Shown here piece by piece: positions 25,590 to 35,151 of a stretch of 64,000 nt of DNA (position 1 is the first letter of the stretch; every line of letters begins with the position of its first letter). The notes beneath the pieces are model-generated. The model made no database searches. It was not told the origin of the DNA and saw only the letters and a program-made list of their open reading frames with translations. The position numbers and the translations under genes were made by a program. The DNA lies in NCBI GenBank assembly GCA_050950645.1, contig JBMNHZ010000009.1, positions 403,474 through 467,473 of the forward strand, written 5' to 3'. The DNA is from BRH-c25 sp012519325. Lineage in GTDB: Bacteria > Bacillota > Clostridia > Lutisporales > Lutisporaceae.

Positions 25590-26858
25590 TTGAAAATTTA
25601 TGCCTATGGATTTTTAGAAGCAGGTTTTAAGATTCCTAGAGACGAGTTTATTGATGTGGATGGATTGGGTACAATTGAATTTGTTGGTTTTGATGACAAG
25701 AGAAACCTTGATGAAGTAGATGGATTAATTATTCCACAGGGAGTTTTTGAAAAGATAGAACGTGCTCCAAATGAATGGGGAGAGATCTATACAGATATAA
25801 GTTCTCAGGGAGATTTGCTTTTAGAAAAAGAAAGACAAGTACTAAATTTAATCAATGAGGGAAAATGGATTTGCTTCCTTGTGGGAGAGATTATTGACCA
25901 AGTTCCGCAAGGATTATCAAGTCAAGATATAAGAGATACAGATCTATGCAAGAGAATATTAAACAGATATCGGATTCAACGCAGTAGTATGACTCCTAAT
26001 TCAGATACTAAGGCTAAATATAACGAGTTTTTTTCTTACATTAAGCAATATGGTGTAGCTAAAACTTTATTTCGGAGTTATTCATTTAATGATAAGGAAA
26101 TAAACATATTAGCTGAAGCAAATGGTAATCCAGTTGGAATCGAGATTGATAATCAAGTGTTTTTTGTGCCTTTTCATTCACCACGTAATGATTATGAGAC
26201 GACAGAGAATATCGTATCATTATTAGGGCGCGCATTATATGACTATATACAGAAAAATACAATATATATACCAAAATGGCTGGAAGAGTTTCAATTTAAA
26301 GTAGAGAAAAGTATAAGGAAAGAGATTATTGAAATAACTGAAAGACAGAACACTTTAGAGAATGATTTAATCCGTTGGATTAATTACAAAGCTATTTTAA
26401 CTACATCTGGAAATGTATTAAAAAAGATAGTTATTGAAATAATGCAGGACTTTTTTGAATTTCATATAGATCCAATTGATGAGGGGCGAGAGGATTTTAA
26501 AATAGTAAATGAAGAGGGTGAAGTTCTCGCAGTCGTTGAAGTAAAAGGAACAAAGAAGGGAATAAAAAGAGAACATATAAATCAGGCTGACTCACACAGA
26601 GAAAGGAATGATTTACCTAGCTCTATTCCAAGTATTTTGATTATTAATAATGAGATGGGAATATCAGGTTTAAAAGGGAAAATTGAATCTGATGTTCCGG
26701 ATGAGCAAATTAAACATGCAAGAAACTTAAATGTTCTGATAGTGAGAACGATAGACTTACTGTTATTTATGTCAAGAATGGAGAATGTAAATGATAGAAA
26801 AGAAGTTTTCTTAGATAAAATTAGGTCAGAATCCGGATGGATTAATATAAAAGAATAG
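25590..26858 (+). CDS. Large hypothetical protein with PD-(D/E)XK-like nuclease domain
   Basis: About 422 residues. The C-terminal third has EDFKIVNEEGEVLAVVEVKG, a D...ExK pattern, followed by QADSHRERND, which together look like a restriction-type PD-(D/E)XK nuclease core. The rest is unassigned. The only in-frame start after a stop is a TTG at 25590 with no clear ribosome binding site. An ATG at 25569 with GAGGTGG upstream is in the same frame but is followed by TAA at codon 4, so the original start may have been broken by that stop. Confidence 0.6.
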   Translation: MKIYAYGFLEAGFKIPRDEFIDVDGLGTIEFVGFDDKRNLDEVDGLIIPQGVFEKIERAPNEWGEIYTDISSQGDLLLEKERQVLNLINEGKWICFLVGEIIDQVPQGLSSQDIRDTDLCKRILNRYRIQRSSMTPNSDTKAKYNEFFSYIKQYGVAKTLFRSYSFNDKEINILAEANGNPVGIEIDNQVFFVPFHSPRNDYETTENIVSLLGRALYDYIQKNTIYIPKWLEEFQFKVEKSIRKEIIEITERQNTLENDLIRWINYKAILTTSGNVLKKIVIEIMQDFFEFHIDPIDEGREDFKIVNEEGEVLAVVEVKGTKKGIKREHINQADSHRERNDLPSSIPSILIINNEMGISGLKGKIESDVPDEQIKHARNLNVLIVRTIDLLLFMSRMENVNDRKEVFLDKIRSESGWINIKE

Positions 26859-26882
26859 TATAGTTGTAAATTCATTTGCATC

Positions 26883-27076
26883 GCCTAACAATGCGCTCAC
26901 GCTGCGGCACGGCGTGACGGGGCAAGAAGCATGCGTGCCTTGGGTTGCAGAGGATTTGCTAAACTATAGTTTGAATTAAGTAGCAACCACACCCCTTCAC
27001 CGGGAGCGGAGCTCCGCCAAGGGGTGGGGCTATGCAGGTTCGGTTCAGGGGCGTCGTGAGTGCGAACCCGTTATAC
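26883..27076 (+). repeat. attC site 11 (long type)
   Basis: R'' GCCTAAC (26883) matches its own cassette start GTTAGGC (25536); pairing beyond it includes ATTCATTTG. R' GTTATAC (27070). Confidence 0.88.
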
Positions 27077-27174
27077 GACAGGTAATGCAGATTGCTTATT
27101 TACAATGCACTTTTTTATATTACATATCAATAGAATATTGTACAACAAAGAGCGGATGAAAGGTGATATGGTGT

Positions 27175-27495
27175 ATGAGAAAAAAGTTGGTTATCATAAT
27201 TACTATAACAGTTATTTTAGGTATTCTTTATAGTATTGTGGATAGCAGATATGCTATAGTTAAGGTTTTAAATAAGACTACCCAGAATTATATTTATGAA
27301 CCCGAAATTACGATGATTCCTGATATTGCTTTAGAAGGACAACCAGGTACGGGTGCTACTGGTCCCTATCTCTATAAACCGATAATCCCAATACCAGTTG
27401 TAATTACTGTAAGTGCTAGCAATTACAAAATTGAAAAGAGAGTAATATTTCTGATAAAAGGAAAAGAAAATGTTATCTACCTAACAGCTGATTAG
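27175..27495 (+). CDS. Small hypothetical membrane or secreted protein
   Basis: 106 residues from the ATG at 27175 (AAAGGTG about 9 bases upstream). A basic start and a long hydrophobic run (LVIIITITVILGILYSIV) form a membrane anchor or signal. The rest is short and beta-rich with a Gly/Pro segment (GQPGTGATGPYLYKP). Unknown family. Confidence 0.6.
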   Translation: MRKKLVIIITITVILGILYSIVDSRYAIVKVLNKTTQNYIYEPEITMIPDIALEGQPGTGATGPYLYKPIIPIPVVITVSASNYKIEKRVIFLIKGKENVIYLTAD

Positions 27496-27518
27496 GTGTC
27501 ATATTTAATGTTTTTTAC

Positions 27519-27613
27519 ATAAGGTGCAAACTTCTATGCGGAGTTTGTTAGAGATTTAAACCCGAGGGAGACAATATATACGCTATCGACTCATGCTAGG
27601 GCCCAGATACCGG
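27519..27613 (+). ncRNA. Structured repeat 'GTACAAACTCC' element, copy a
   Basis: Variant GTGCAAACTTC with hairpin partner GGAGTTTG, then AACCCGAGGGAGAC and a CCAGATACCGG end. One of at least five copies, each lying 70-160 bases before an attC. Closing pairs between the first and last bases plus the internal hairpin suggest a folded RNA or DNA element. No class recognised. Confidence 0.5.
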
Positions 27614-27631
27614 AACAGTGTGAATGATAAA

Positions 27632-27722
27632 TGTACAAACTCCTATACGGAGTTTGATGATATTCAAACCCAAGAGAGACAATATCTACATAAGCGACAC
27701 ATGTTAGGTTCCGGATACCGAA
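27632..27722 (+). ncRNA. Structured repeat 'GTACAAACTCC' element, copy b
   Basis: GTACAAACTCC, loop TATAC, GGAGTTTG, then the AACCCAAGAGAGAC block, CGACACATGT and TTCCGGATACCG. In tandem with copy a, about 19 bases apart, in the same cassette. Confidence 0.5.
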
Positions 27723-27771
27723 AATGGCACACAAAGATCATTAAGTATGGCTCCGAGGGGCATTACCCATC

Positions 27772-27963
27772 GTCTAACAATGCGCTCACGCTGCGGCACG
27801 GAGGGCCAGGACAGGAAGTAGGCGTGCCTTGGGTTGCAAAGATATGCAATACTATAGTTTTACTTAAGCAGCAACCACACCTCTTCACCGGGAGCAAAGC
27901 TCCGCCAAGGCGATAGGCTCTGGGGTCCGGTTCAGTGGTGTCGTGAGTGCGGAACCGTTATAC
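27772..27963 (+). repeat. attC site 12 (long type)
   Basis: R'' GTCTAAC (27772), R' GTTATAC (27957). One base off its own cassette start in the R box, but the outer pairing (GCATTACC) is clear. Apical stem loop changed to GGGAGCAAAGCTCC. Confidence 0.85.
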
Positions 27964-28119
27964 GACAGGTAATGCAGATTGATGATTGTGAAAAGATAAA
28001 TGGATGATGAACTTACCAAACAGTAATATTAACATTGTAGGTTTGTACCATATTATGGTAGAATAAGATAGAGACTGTTGCAGGTGTGGTTTGCCTCCTT
28101 TTACTAAGGAGGTGAGGCT

Positions 28120-28206
28120 ATGAGTATATATGAGTCCATGAGTGTTATGCTTATGTTCGGCATGTTGATTATAGCTTTGCTGAGTTTTCACCGAAAGAAA
28201 AATTAG
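28120..28206 (+). CDS. Fst/holin-like type I toxin, copy 1
   Basis: 28 residues, with an MSIYESMSVMLMFG start, a hydrophobic run (MLIIALLSFH) and a basic end (RKKN), the pattern of putative holin-like toxins. AAGGAGGTGAGG lies just upstream. The mRNA leader (AGAGACTG then TGTGGTTTGCCTC, about 28070-28098) has near-direct repeats of the antisense RNA start, as in the par/Fst systems. A CCCTGCA/TGCAGGG hairpin after the gene is a shared terminator candidate. Confidence 0.75.
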   Translation: MSIYESMSVMLMFGMLIIALLSFHRKKN

Positions 28207-28207
28207 C

Positions 28208-28296
28208 AAAAAGTAAACCACCCTGCAATGCCCTGCAGGGTTGGTTATTCAATAACTAGCTTATAGCGAGGCAACCACATTTGTGGCAGTCTCTTT
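28208..28296 (-). ncRNA. Antisense antitoxin RNA candidate, copy 1
   Basis: On the minus strand TTGATT and TATAAT (16-base spacer, about 28303-28330) form a good promoter reading toward the toxin gene. The RNA would start near AGAGACTGCCAC and contain TGTGGTTGCCTC, repeats also found in the toxin leader. It would run into the shared hairpin at about 28230. Boundaries are estimates. Confidence 0.6.
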
Positions 28297-28347
28297 AGTA
28301 TTATTATACCAAATTGAAATAATTAATCAACAAATTTTTTTAATAAG

Positions 28348-29971
28348 ATTAAGTCCGTATAATTGTGTAAAAGGATAGTGAGCCACAGACTCATTTCCTC
28401 GGTTATAATATAAGTGAGACAAATACCAAACCGGGGAGGATGAAATCCATGGCCCAATTTAATATTACACTAACCGAAGAAGAATTGCACGGGCTTTTTC
28501 TAAACAACAATCGCGATAAAGCTATTGAAAAGCTTCTTGAAAAAATATTCAATGAAGTTTTGCGATGTCAGTCTGCCGAACAGCTTTGTGCAGAGCCCTA
28601 CGAGAGAACCGATAAGCGTAAAGGCCAACGCAATGGCTATTACAATCGTGATCTTGTCACCCGGATAGGGACACTGGACTTGCGTATTCCCCGCCACCGG
28701 TATGGGGAGTTTAGCACCGAACTTTTTGAGCGTTACCAGCGCAGCGAACAGGCATTATTACTTGCAATGATGGAAATGGTGGTTAATGGTGTTTCAACCC
28801 GCAAGGTAGAAAATATTACAGAGGAACTCTGTGGTAAAAAGTTTTCAAAATCCACTGTTTCTGCCCTTTGCAAGAGGCTTGACCCCGTAATCAACGCTTT
28901 TAGAACAAGGCCCTTAAAAAATCATTATCCGTTTCTAATAGTAGATGCTTTGTATCTAAAGGTTCGGGAAGATGGCCGTGTTAAGTCTAAGGGGCTCCTT
29001 ATTGCTATGGATACCAATGAACAAGGTTACCGCGAAATAATCGGCTTTCAGGTATCTAATACGGAGAGTGAAAGCAGCTGGGGAGAATTCTTTTTATCCC
29101 TTAAGGAAAGGGGTTTAAAAGATGTCCACCTAGTTACCTCTGATAACCATAAGGGGCTCGTTAACGCTGTGAAAAGGCATTTCCAGGGTGCAACCTGGCA
29201 AAGGTGCCAAACACATTTTTCAAGGAACGTATTGGATAATGCCCCCAAAGCACTGCAACCAGAGCTAAAAGAAGACCTTCGGAAGCTATATGAAGCCGTT
29301 GACCTGGATAGTGCCAGGAAAGTGAAAGACCAGATCATAGATAAATATGAAACAAAGGCACCAAAGGCTGCTACCCTGTTAGACGAAGCCTTTGATGATA
29401 TTACAGCTGTTCTGGCGGTCCCTCTAAAGTATCGGAAGCGATTACGCACCACCAATGGTGTAGAGCGGCTTAATCAGGAAGTAAGGCGTCGGGAGCGAGT
29501 AATACGCATATTTCCCAATGAAGCGTCAGTAATACGGTTAATGGGCGCACTGCTAATGGAGCAAGATGAAAAATGGCAAACAGGGCGCAAATACTTCGAT
29601 ATGGACCTTTATTACCAAGCTATGAAAAAAGGTCCGAAAGATACAGCTGCCGCTTAATGACGCATTTATTCCACGGTCCGTGTTGACAGTGAGCCTCTGG
29701 CCGCAAGGCTTTAGGCAGCGCAGGCAGCCCCATAGCAATACTTGTTCATTAAAGCCCCAGTTGAAAAACTAAGTTGTCGGGTGCGTTATTTAACATGCCC
29801 AGTATTTGGGTGCTGCCAGGCCCCTTAGCCTACCATGCGGCCCTCTCACTGGTCAACCCGGCTTTCGCGGCATAAACGCTTACTGATTATGCTATTAAGA
29901 AAGTGTGAGGCCCTAAACCGTGGACTTGCAAAAGTGTTACCGAGGAAATTACACACTAATATGGACTTGAC
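28348..29971 (+). mobile_element. IS256-family insertion sequence
   Basis: 1624 bp. Ends are related inverted repeats (AAGTCCGTATAATTGTGTAA at the left and AAGTCCATATTAGTGTGTAA read inward from the right). The 11-bp sequence TTTTTAATAAG flanks both sides (28337-28347 and 29972-29982). One transposase gene. About 310 bases of non-coding DNA follow the gene inside the element. Confidence 0.88.
28449..29657 (+). CDS. IS256-family transposase
   Basis: About 402 residues of a mutator-type transposase. The acidic triad is visible as FLIVDALYLK (D), LVTSDNHKGL (D) and TNGVERLNQEVRRR (E). The ATG at 28449 is preferred because GGGGAGG lies 9 bases upstream; the ATG at 28440 abuts it. Reading frame is intact, so the element may be active. 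Confidence 0.92.
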   Translation: MAQFNITLTEEELHGLFLNNNRDKAIEKLLEKIFNEVLRCQSAEQLCAEPYERTDKRKGQRNGYYNRDLVTRIGTLDLRIPRHRYGEFSTELFERYQRSEQALLLAMMEMVVNGVSTRKVENITEELCGKKFSKSTVSALCKRLDPVINAFRTRPLKNHYPFLIVDALYLKVREDGRVKSKGLLIAMDTNEQGYREIIGFQVSNTESESSWGEFFLSLKERGLKDVHLVTSDNHKGLVNAVKRHFQGATWQRCQTHFSRNVLDNAPKALQPELKEDLRKLYEAVDLDSARKVKDQIIDKYETKAPKAATLLDEAFDDITAVLAVPLKYRKRLRTTNGVERLNQEVRRRERVIRIFPNEASVIRLMGALLMEQDEKWQTGRKYFDMDLYYQAMKKGPKDTAAA

Positions 29972-30021
29972 TTTTTAATAAGGTACAAACTCATAAATTG
30001 CAACATTAAATGTCGCCTCTG

Positions 30022-30302
30022 TTAAGCAACCTGATTATAGACTTCAAGTGGAGTATAGTAATCCAGGATCTTCCTTGGATAATTGTTTAACCAATTTTCG
30101 ATGCGCTTTATTTCCTGTTTACTATATTTACCAATATCTGCTCCTTTGGGTATAAAGCGGCGTATCATCCGGTTCATATTCTCATTGCTCCCTCGTTCAT
30201 ATGCACTATATGGGTGTGCGTAAAATACCATCGTTCTTGCTTTCTTCTTACCAAGGCAAGACCTCTCCATTTCCGAACTGTTTAAAAACTCTGAACCATT
30301 AT
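30022..30302 (-). pseudogene. IS30 transposase, C-terminal fragment
   Basis: After the junction the frame reads NGSEF, FYAHPYSAYERGSNENMNR and NNYPRKILDYYTPLEVY, the end of the catalytic domain with its glutamate (ERGSNENMN). It continues the sequence broken at 32894. The break lies inside the DNG motif of the catalytic site. Confidence 0.85.
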
Positions 30303-30433
30303 TGCGTATACCGGAACATCCGGACGGCGATTCCGGAAACATCCGGACACGAAACCGGAGGTATCCGGACACTTTGCCAGCTAACTTGATTGTAAAATAA
30401 ATGCTCCATTTGAGCAACAATAATTAGCATTAT

Positions 30434-31189
30434 TTAGATCTTGTCCAGATTCTGCATCTTCCTGGTTGCTATAACTTCTCTCATCGAGAGCTTTGAATCA
30501 AGCTCCAGAATATATGAGTTATGGATGATCCTATCCATTATTGCATCAGCTATTGTCGGGTCAGGGAAAAACTCATACCACTGGCTTTGGGATATTTGTC
30601 CGGACAGGATCATTGAACCCCTGTTGTAACGTGATTCTGCAATCTCCAGTATGTCCCGGCTTTCTTCCAAGGTGTATGACTTCAAACCTATATCATCAAG
30701 TATAAGGAGACGGGTGTTTTGAAGCCCTCGCATAAACTTTGAATACTGGCTGTTGGACTTTGCTTCTTGAATTTCCAGAAGCAGCTCCGGAATTCTGAAG
30801 TACTTTACAGTATAACCTTTTCTGCAGGCACTATTGCCGAAGGCACAAATCAAGTAGGTTTTTCCGCTGCCGGTCTTTCCGGTAGTGATGATATTTAGTG
30901 ATTTTTCGATGAAATCACAGCTTGCGAGTTCAAGGATTGACTGCTTATTAATAGTTCTATCGGATGAATAATCTATGTCTTCGATGCAGGCATTTATGCC
31001 AAGGTTGGCATTCCTGAGCAAGCGTTTTATCTTGGAGTTCTTCTTGGCCATCCATTCTTTCTCAACCATAAGACCAAGTCGTTCTTCAAAGCTCAGTTCC
31101 AAATATGATGGGTCTGGTTGGCTTAGCATCTGAGCCATGGTTTTAAGCTTCATATCCCTGAGTTTCTCGATTGTTTGGTTGTTAAGCAT
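30434..31189 (-). CDS. istB: IS21 helper ATPase IstB (element A)
   Basis: 251 residues. AAA+ ATPase with Walker A GKTGSGKTYL and Walker B LLILDDIGL. IstB chooses target DNA and activates the transposase. Its start overlaps the istA stop by 8 bases. Frame intact. Confidence 0.92.
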   Translation of the reverse strand: MLNNQTIEKLRDMKLKTMAQMLSQPDPSYLELSFEERLGLMVEKEWMAKKNSKIKRLLRNANLGINACIEDIDYSSDRTINKQSILELASCDFIEKSLNIITTGKTGSGKTYLICAFGNSACRKGYTVKYFRIPELLLEIQEAKSNSQYSKFMRGLQNTRLLILDDIGLKSYTLEESRDILEIAESRYNRGSMILSGQISQSQWYEFFPDPTIADAIMDRIIHNSYILELDSKLSMREVIATRKMQNLDKI

Positions 31190-32702
31190 TCAGTCCACCT
31201 CCTGCATAGGATTTAGCTCCACGCAGATTACTGTTGGGAACTACTTTTTCACCTTCAGAGGATGCTTCTTTTGAAGATATTTGTCTGAGTATGATACTAA
31301 AGTACTTGTAGCTACAGGTTCTCTTTTCAAGTGCTTCCCTGCTTGCTGCTTCTACAGTTTCTGAGGGATATTGTGAAGAAAGTCTCATAATACCCATACA
31401 GGCTCGATAGGTCTGTACAGGATATTCCCGGCTTTCAAGTATACTTGCAATTAGCTGCTTAGTCTGTGGACCGATTTTTTCAGCCCAAGCCAAATATCTT
31501 GCGGAGTTCCAGCCTGTAACAGCCTTATGTGATTCCGGCATGTGCTCCGGTAAGGTTGTATACCTTTTGTATGTATTAAAGTTTCTCTGATGAGCTGCTA
31601 TCCTTACATTGTCTATAAATATCTCAATAGTCGAGTTAGTAGCTCGTATAGCAGCAATCTTGCCGATGTTGGTATAATGAACGCTGTAGTAGAAGCCTTC
31701 ATATTCAACATGGTAGTTGAAAGCTACCTTAACCTCCTTCCAGTCGGCATACTCATAACGAGCAGCCGGTAAAGGCTTGAGTGCCGGTTTATCAATAGCT
31801 TCAAAGGCAGATAAACGGTTGCCTTCAATCTTCTGGAAGGGTCTGTTGATGAATTTATTAAGTTCAGTTCTTACCGCCTTGTTAATTTCAATGAGGCTGA
31901 AAAACTGATGGTTCCTTAATGCAGCAATGATCCGCCTTGAAATATTGCCAACCATGTTTTCATCAGCAGCTTTATCCTTAGGTTTTTTAGGCCTGGCTGG
32001 AATCAGAGTTGTTCCGTAATGCGCTGCCATCTCGGTATAACTTTTATTTAACTGTGGATCTACCAGATCCGGCATTTTAACAGCAGTCTTGGTATTGTCA
32101 GGAATCGTAATTCTTGGTACTCCGCCATAGTATTCAAAAGCTCTAATATGAGCATCAATCCAGTTTGGAAGCTTCATATCCTCATAGGCGTAAGCAAAGG
32201 GATATGAAGAAGCAGGAAGGACTGATACGAAAATATATGCTTCCTTTTCCTTACCGGAGGGAAGTTCAATGTAAGGGATTGTGCTGCCTGCCCAATCAAC
32301 CTGCATCTCTTCTCCTGCTTTATGCTCAATATGCATTGATATCTGGTTGGTTTTCTTGAAGTTTCTGTATCGCTCACAAAACTGTGTATACATTAAGCCG
32401 TCGGGATTATCTCTTTTATACTCTTCCCACAGAAGCATCAGTGTTACATTTTTCTTTTTCATCTCGTTGAAGATGTGATCTAAATCAGGCTCTATTGCTT
32501 TGTTACGAGCTTCTGATGGGGGATAAATCAAGGATAATAGTTCCTTGTCATTAAGATAGCATGGCCAAGAGATATTTGCATTTTTAGCCCGTTTGAGTAC
32601 ATCATCAACGGTTGATTTTCCACAATTACATGATGCAGCGATATCTCTTAGTGATAATCCAACATCAAACTTTAACCTAAGTATTTCTCTTACTTTAGAC
32701 AT
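31182..32702 (-). CDS. istA: IS21 transposase IstA (element A)
   Basis: About 506 residues. N-terminal helix-turn-helix (FDVGLSLRDIAASCNCGKST), then the DDE core: MQVDWAGSTI (D), ITIPDNTKTAV (D), and a glutamate in KAADENMVGNI. The ATG at 32702 has AGGAGG 6 bases upstream and is preferred over 32717. Intact together with istB, so this element could move. Confidence 0.92.
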   Translation of the reverse strand: MSKVREILRLKFDVGLSLRDIAASCNCGKSTVDDVLKRAKNANISWPCYLNDKELLSLIYPPSEARNKAIEPDLDHIFNEMKKKNVTLMLLWEEYKRDNPDGLMYTQFCERYRNFKKTNQISMHIEHKAGEEMQVDWAGSTIPYIELPSGKEKEAYIFVSVLPASSYPFAYAYEDMKLPNWIDAHIRAFEYYGGVPRITIPDNTKTAVKMPDLVDPQLNKSYTEMAAHYGTTLIPARPKKPKDKAADENMVGNISRRIIAALRNHQFFSLIEINKAVRTELNKFINRPFQKIEGNRLSAFEAIDKPALKPLPAARYEYADWKEVKVAFNYHVEYEGFYYSVHYTNIGKIAAIRATNSTIEIFIDNVRIAAHQRNFNTYKRYTTLPEHMPESHKAVTGWNSARYLAWAEKIGPQTKQLIASILESREYPVQTYRACMGIMRLSSQYPSETVEAASREALEKRTCSYKYFSIILRQISSKEASSEGEKVVPNSNLRGAKSYAGGGLNA

Positions 32703-32775
32703 GTCTAGCCTCCTCATTATTTGCCCCCCTTAAAGCTTTATACTTTAAGGGTAGCACTTAATTTGTTAGCTCGAC

Positions 32776-32880
32776 AAGGTGTCCGGATAATTCCGATACG
32801 GTGTCCGGATAATTCCGATACGGTGTCCGGATAATTCCGATATGCTGTCCGGATAATTCCGGTATCATTGTCCGGATGTC
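32776..32880 (-). repeat. Tandem terminal repeats of IS21 element A
   Basis: Four to five copies of a 23-base unit, core TGTCCGGATAATTCCGATA, stand head to tail at the istA-side end. Related CATCCGGAC units occur at the other end (30309-30360). IS21 elements use such repeats as transposase binding sites. Confidence 0.8.
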
Positions 32881-32893
32881 GCCGAAATACGCA

Positions 32894-33043
32894 CATTATC
32901 AACTGTTATGCTTTTAAATGTATCCTTGAACTTAATTCGCCCCATTTGCCGTTCCATTACATCCAGCGCCTTTATTACACTTTCTTGGCTTTTATCAGGC
33001 AGTTTTCGAATGATTTCACGTCTGCTTACTCGTTCTGTCATTG
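32894..33043 (-). pseudogene. IS30 transposase, middle fragment
   Basis: About 48 codons between the two IS21 elements: MTERVSRREIIRKLPDKSQE, then VIKALDVMERQMGRIKF and FKSITVDN. This fills the gap between the N- and C-terminal fragments exactly and proves that both IS21 elements entered one IS30 gene. Confidence 0.85.
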
Positions 33044-33131
33044 TGTCAACGCCGGGCTGTTTTTGACCGAATCGCCGGTTGAAAACTGACCCAATCGCCG
33101 GTCTCTAATCGCCGGGTTTTGGTTGGCCGGT

Positions 33132-33929
33132 TTACCCTTGCGCCGGATTATCCAATACTGGGATATCGGCCGGGGGTACAACTCTGACACCGCCTTTTAG
33201 CCTGTCTTTTAGCCTATAGCTCTCACCCCTTATGTTTATGATATGGGCATGATGCAGCAGCCTGTCCAATATAGCTGTGGCTATTACTGTATCGTTCATA
33301 AGCTCGCCCCAATCACTGAAATATTTATTACTGGTAAGTATTATGCTGCCGTTTTCATACCTAGAGCATATAGCTCTAAAGAGCAGCTCCGCTGATGCAC
33401 GGTCCAGCTGCATATACCCTACTTCATCGATAATCAGTATGTCGGGCCGGGTATACACATGCCATCTGCGTTCCAGTTTGCCTTGCTGCGCTGCCTTTTC
33501 TAAGTCTGCTATGAGATGTGCCAAGCTAGTGTAATATACCGTCATACCGGACCTTAGGGCTTGCATCGCAAGGCCTACCGCAAGATGAGTCTTGCCGACA
33601 CCGGGAGGACCTAAAAAAATTACGTTCTCATCCCTTGCCACAAAGGCAAGAGTTGATAACTCCTTGATTTGCCTTGCATCTATGCTGGGCTGGAAGCCAA
33701 AATCAAACTCTTCCAGTGTCTTTCTATGCGGCAGCCTTGACAGCTTAATCCTTGTTTCCTCACTGCGCCGCTTTTTCTCCTGCATCTCAGCGCCCAAGAG
33801 CTCACTTAAGAATGACAGGTAAGTAGCATCTTTATGCATTGCATCTTCAAGCTTTGCATCCAAGAGCTCGGAAGCTGTATCCAGTCCAAGCTCTGAAAGG
33901 AGGCTGCGGGTGTGTTCCAGTTCAACCAT
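33132..33929 (-). CDS. istB: IS21 helper ATPase IstB (element B)
   Basis: 265 residues with Walker A GPPGVGKTHLA, Walker B ILIIDEVGY and the IstB segment SIILTSNKYFSDWGELM. It overlaps istA by 8 bases. Shares little sequence with the IstB of element A. Confidence 0.92.
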   Translation of the reverse strand: MVELEHTRSLLSELGLDTASELLDAKLEDAMHKDATYLSFLSELLGAEMQEKKRRSEETRIKLSRLPHRKTLEEFDFGFQPSIDARQIKELSTLAFVARDENVIFLGPPGVGKTHLAVGLAMQALRSGMTVYYTSLAHLIADLEKAAQQGKLERRWHVYTRPDILIIDEVGYMQLDRASAELLFRAICSRYENGSIILTSNKYFSDWGELMNDTVIATAILDRLLHHAHIINIRGESYRLKDRLKGGVRVVPPADIPVLDNPAQG

Positions 33930-35151
33930 TGGATACTACCACCCCCGCCAGAGTGTCATACACGCTTAAAGGTCGTATCTCTACTGCTTCCGTTTCTTTC
34001 TTCCTGGCAAAGGGTAGAGGTACTGCTATACCACCTTTTTCAGCAAGACCCTGGTACTGACCCTTAAGCCATACTATCCTGCCTGATGCGTACTCTACCT
34101 TATGGCGGGCTATTCTTACCTCACCATCATAAGCCTCAAAGAAGTCACCGCATATCCGTACCCTTACCTCTTTGCCGCTATACTGCCAGGGCATACCGTA
34201 CTTAGCACCGTCATAACTTACAAACCCGTCCCTTGTTACTTTTCTTGTCTCCCACCTGTATTTATCACGGACTGCCTTATCAGGTAGGGGCTGTAGGGGT
34301 TCTTTACTTAAAGCTTCAAGTGGTACCTCTCCGGTAGTGCCGTGGATTTTGCTGTCCACTCTCTTGCACCATTCAAGTGCTTGGCTATTCAAGTCATACA
34401 GGTCCTTAAACTGCCTTCCTGGCAGGAAGTTATCCTTTACATAGTCCACCAGGCGTTCTACTTTACCTTTTGTCTGGGGCTTTCTTACCTTGCATACCTT
34501 CGGTACAAAACCCATGTCTGCCGCAAAGTCTTCAAACCTACTGTTCCATATGGGTTTTCCTGCCTCGCTGCCATCTATTACGGTCTTCATCCTGTCAGTT
34601 AGAACGACCTCCGGAACACCGCCGTAATACTCGAAGGCGTTTACCATGCACCTTAAGAGACTGTAAAAGTCACATCTCTTGGTAAACTCAACATATTTGC
34701 TTCTTGAACTGCCCATTATCATTATGAAAGCCGGGGTTTTATGCACATTACCTCTTTCGTCTATGTAGTGGGTAATACCCCAGTCCATCTGTGCCTGCTT
34801 ACCGGGCAGAGTTTCATACCTTCGCACCGCTGGGGTGCTTCTTGCCGGCCTAAACGGCTTTACATAGTCCTTGATAATGGTAATACCGCCGGTATAGCCA
34901 ATGTCTTGAAGCTTTTCTAAAATCACAATACAGTTAAATATCCCGTTTTCCATCATTTCATTTATTTTGGGTTTGAAAGGGTCAAGCTTTGATGGCCTTG
35001 TCCTTCCTTTAAGCCCATGCACTGCTTTTGGCTTGTCTATATATCTTTTTACTGTGTTTTTTGATATGCCAAGTTCCATACCTATGGCATATGCACTCTT
35101 CCCTTTTTGTGCTTTTTCGCGTATCATGTTAATTAGCCCACTCCTTATCAT
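33922..35151 (-). CDS. istA: IS21 transposase IstA (element B)
   Basis: About 409 residues. N-terminal helix-turn-helix (YAIGMELGISKNTVKRYI) and DDE core with AQMDWGITHY (D), VVLTDRMKTV (D) and KGKVERLVDYVK (E). I chose the third in-frame ATG (35151), which has GGGAG 8 bases upstream; starts at 35166 and 35181 are alternatives. Frame intact. Confidence 0.9.
   Translation of the reverse strand: MIRSGLINMIREKAQKGKSAYAIGMELGISKNTVKRYIDKPKAVHGLKGRTRPSKLDPFKPKINEMMENGIFNCIVILEKLQDIGYTGGITIIKDYVKPFRPARSTPAVRRYETLPGKQAQMDWGITHYIDERGNVHKTPAFIMIMGSSRSKYVEFTKRCDFYSLLRCMVNAFEYYGGVPEVVLTDRMKTVIDGSEAGKPIWNSRFEDFAADMGFVPKVCKVRKPQTKGKVERLVDYVKDNFLPGRQFKDLYDLNSQALEWCKRVDSKIHGTTGEVPLEALSKEPLQPLPDKAVRDKYRWETRKVTRDGFVSYDGAKYGMPWQYSGKEVRVRICGDFFEAYDGEVRIARHKVEYASGRIVWLKGQYQGLAEKGGIAVPLPFARKKETEAVEIRPLSVYDTLAGVVVSNG

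Larger units (their letters stand above)
30303..32893 (-). mobile_element. IS21-family insertion sequence A
   Basis: 2591 bp. Ends TGCGTAT...ATACGCA with longer inverted repeats containing CATCCGGAC and GATNCCGG. Target duplication CATTAT at 30297-30302 and 32894-32899. Removing it restores the VDNGSEF codons of the IS30 transposase, so the borders are exact. Confidence 0.9.

Noticed and set aside
14998..27963. Regular repeats could suggest a CRISPR array
   Set aside because: Repeats are about 190 bp, imperfect and palindromic, and the spacers are whole genes.
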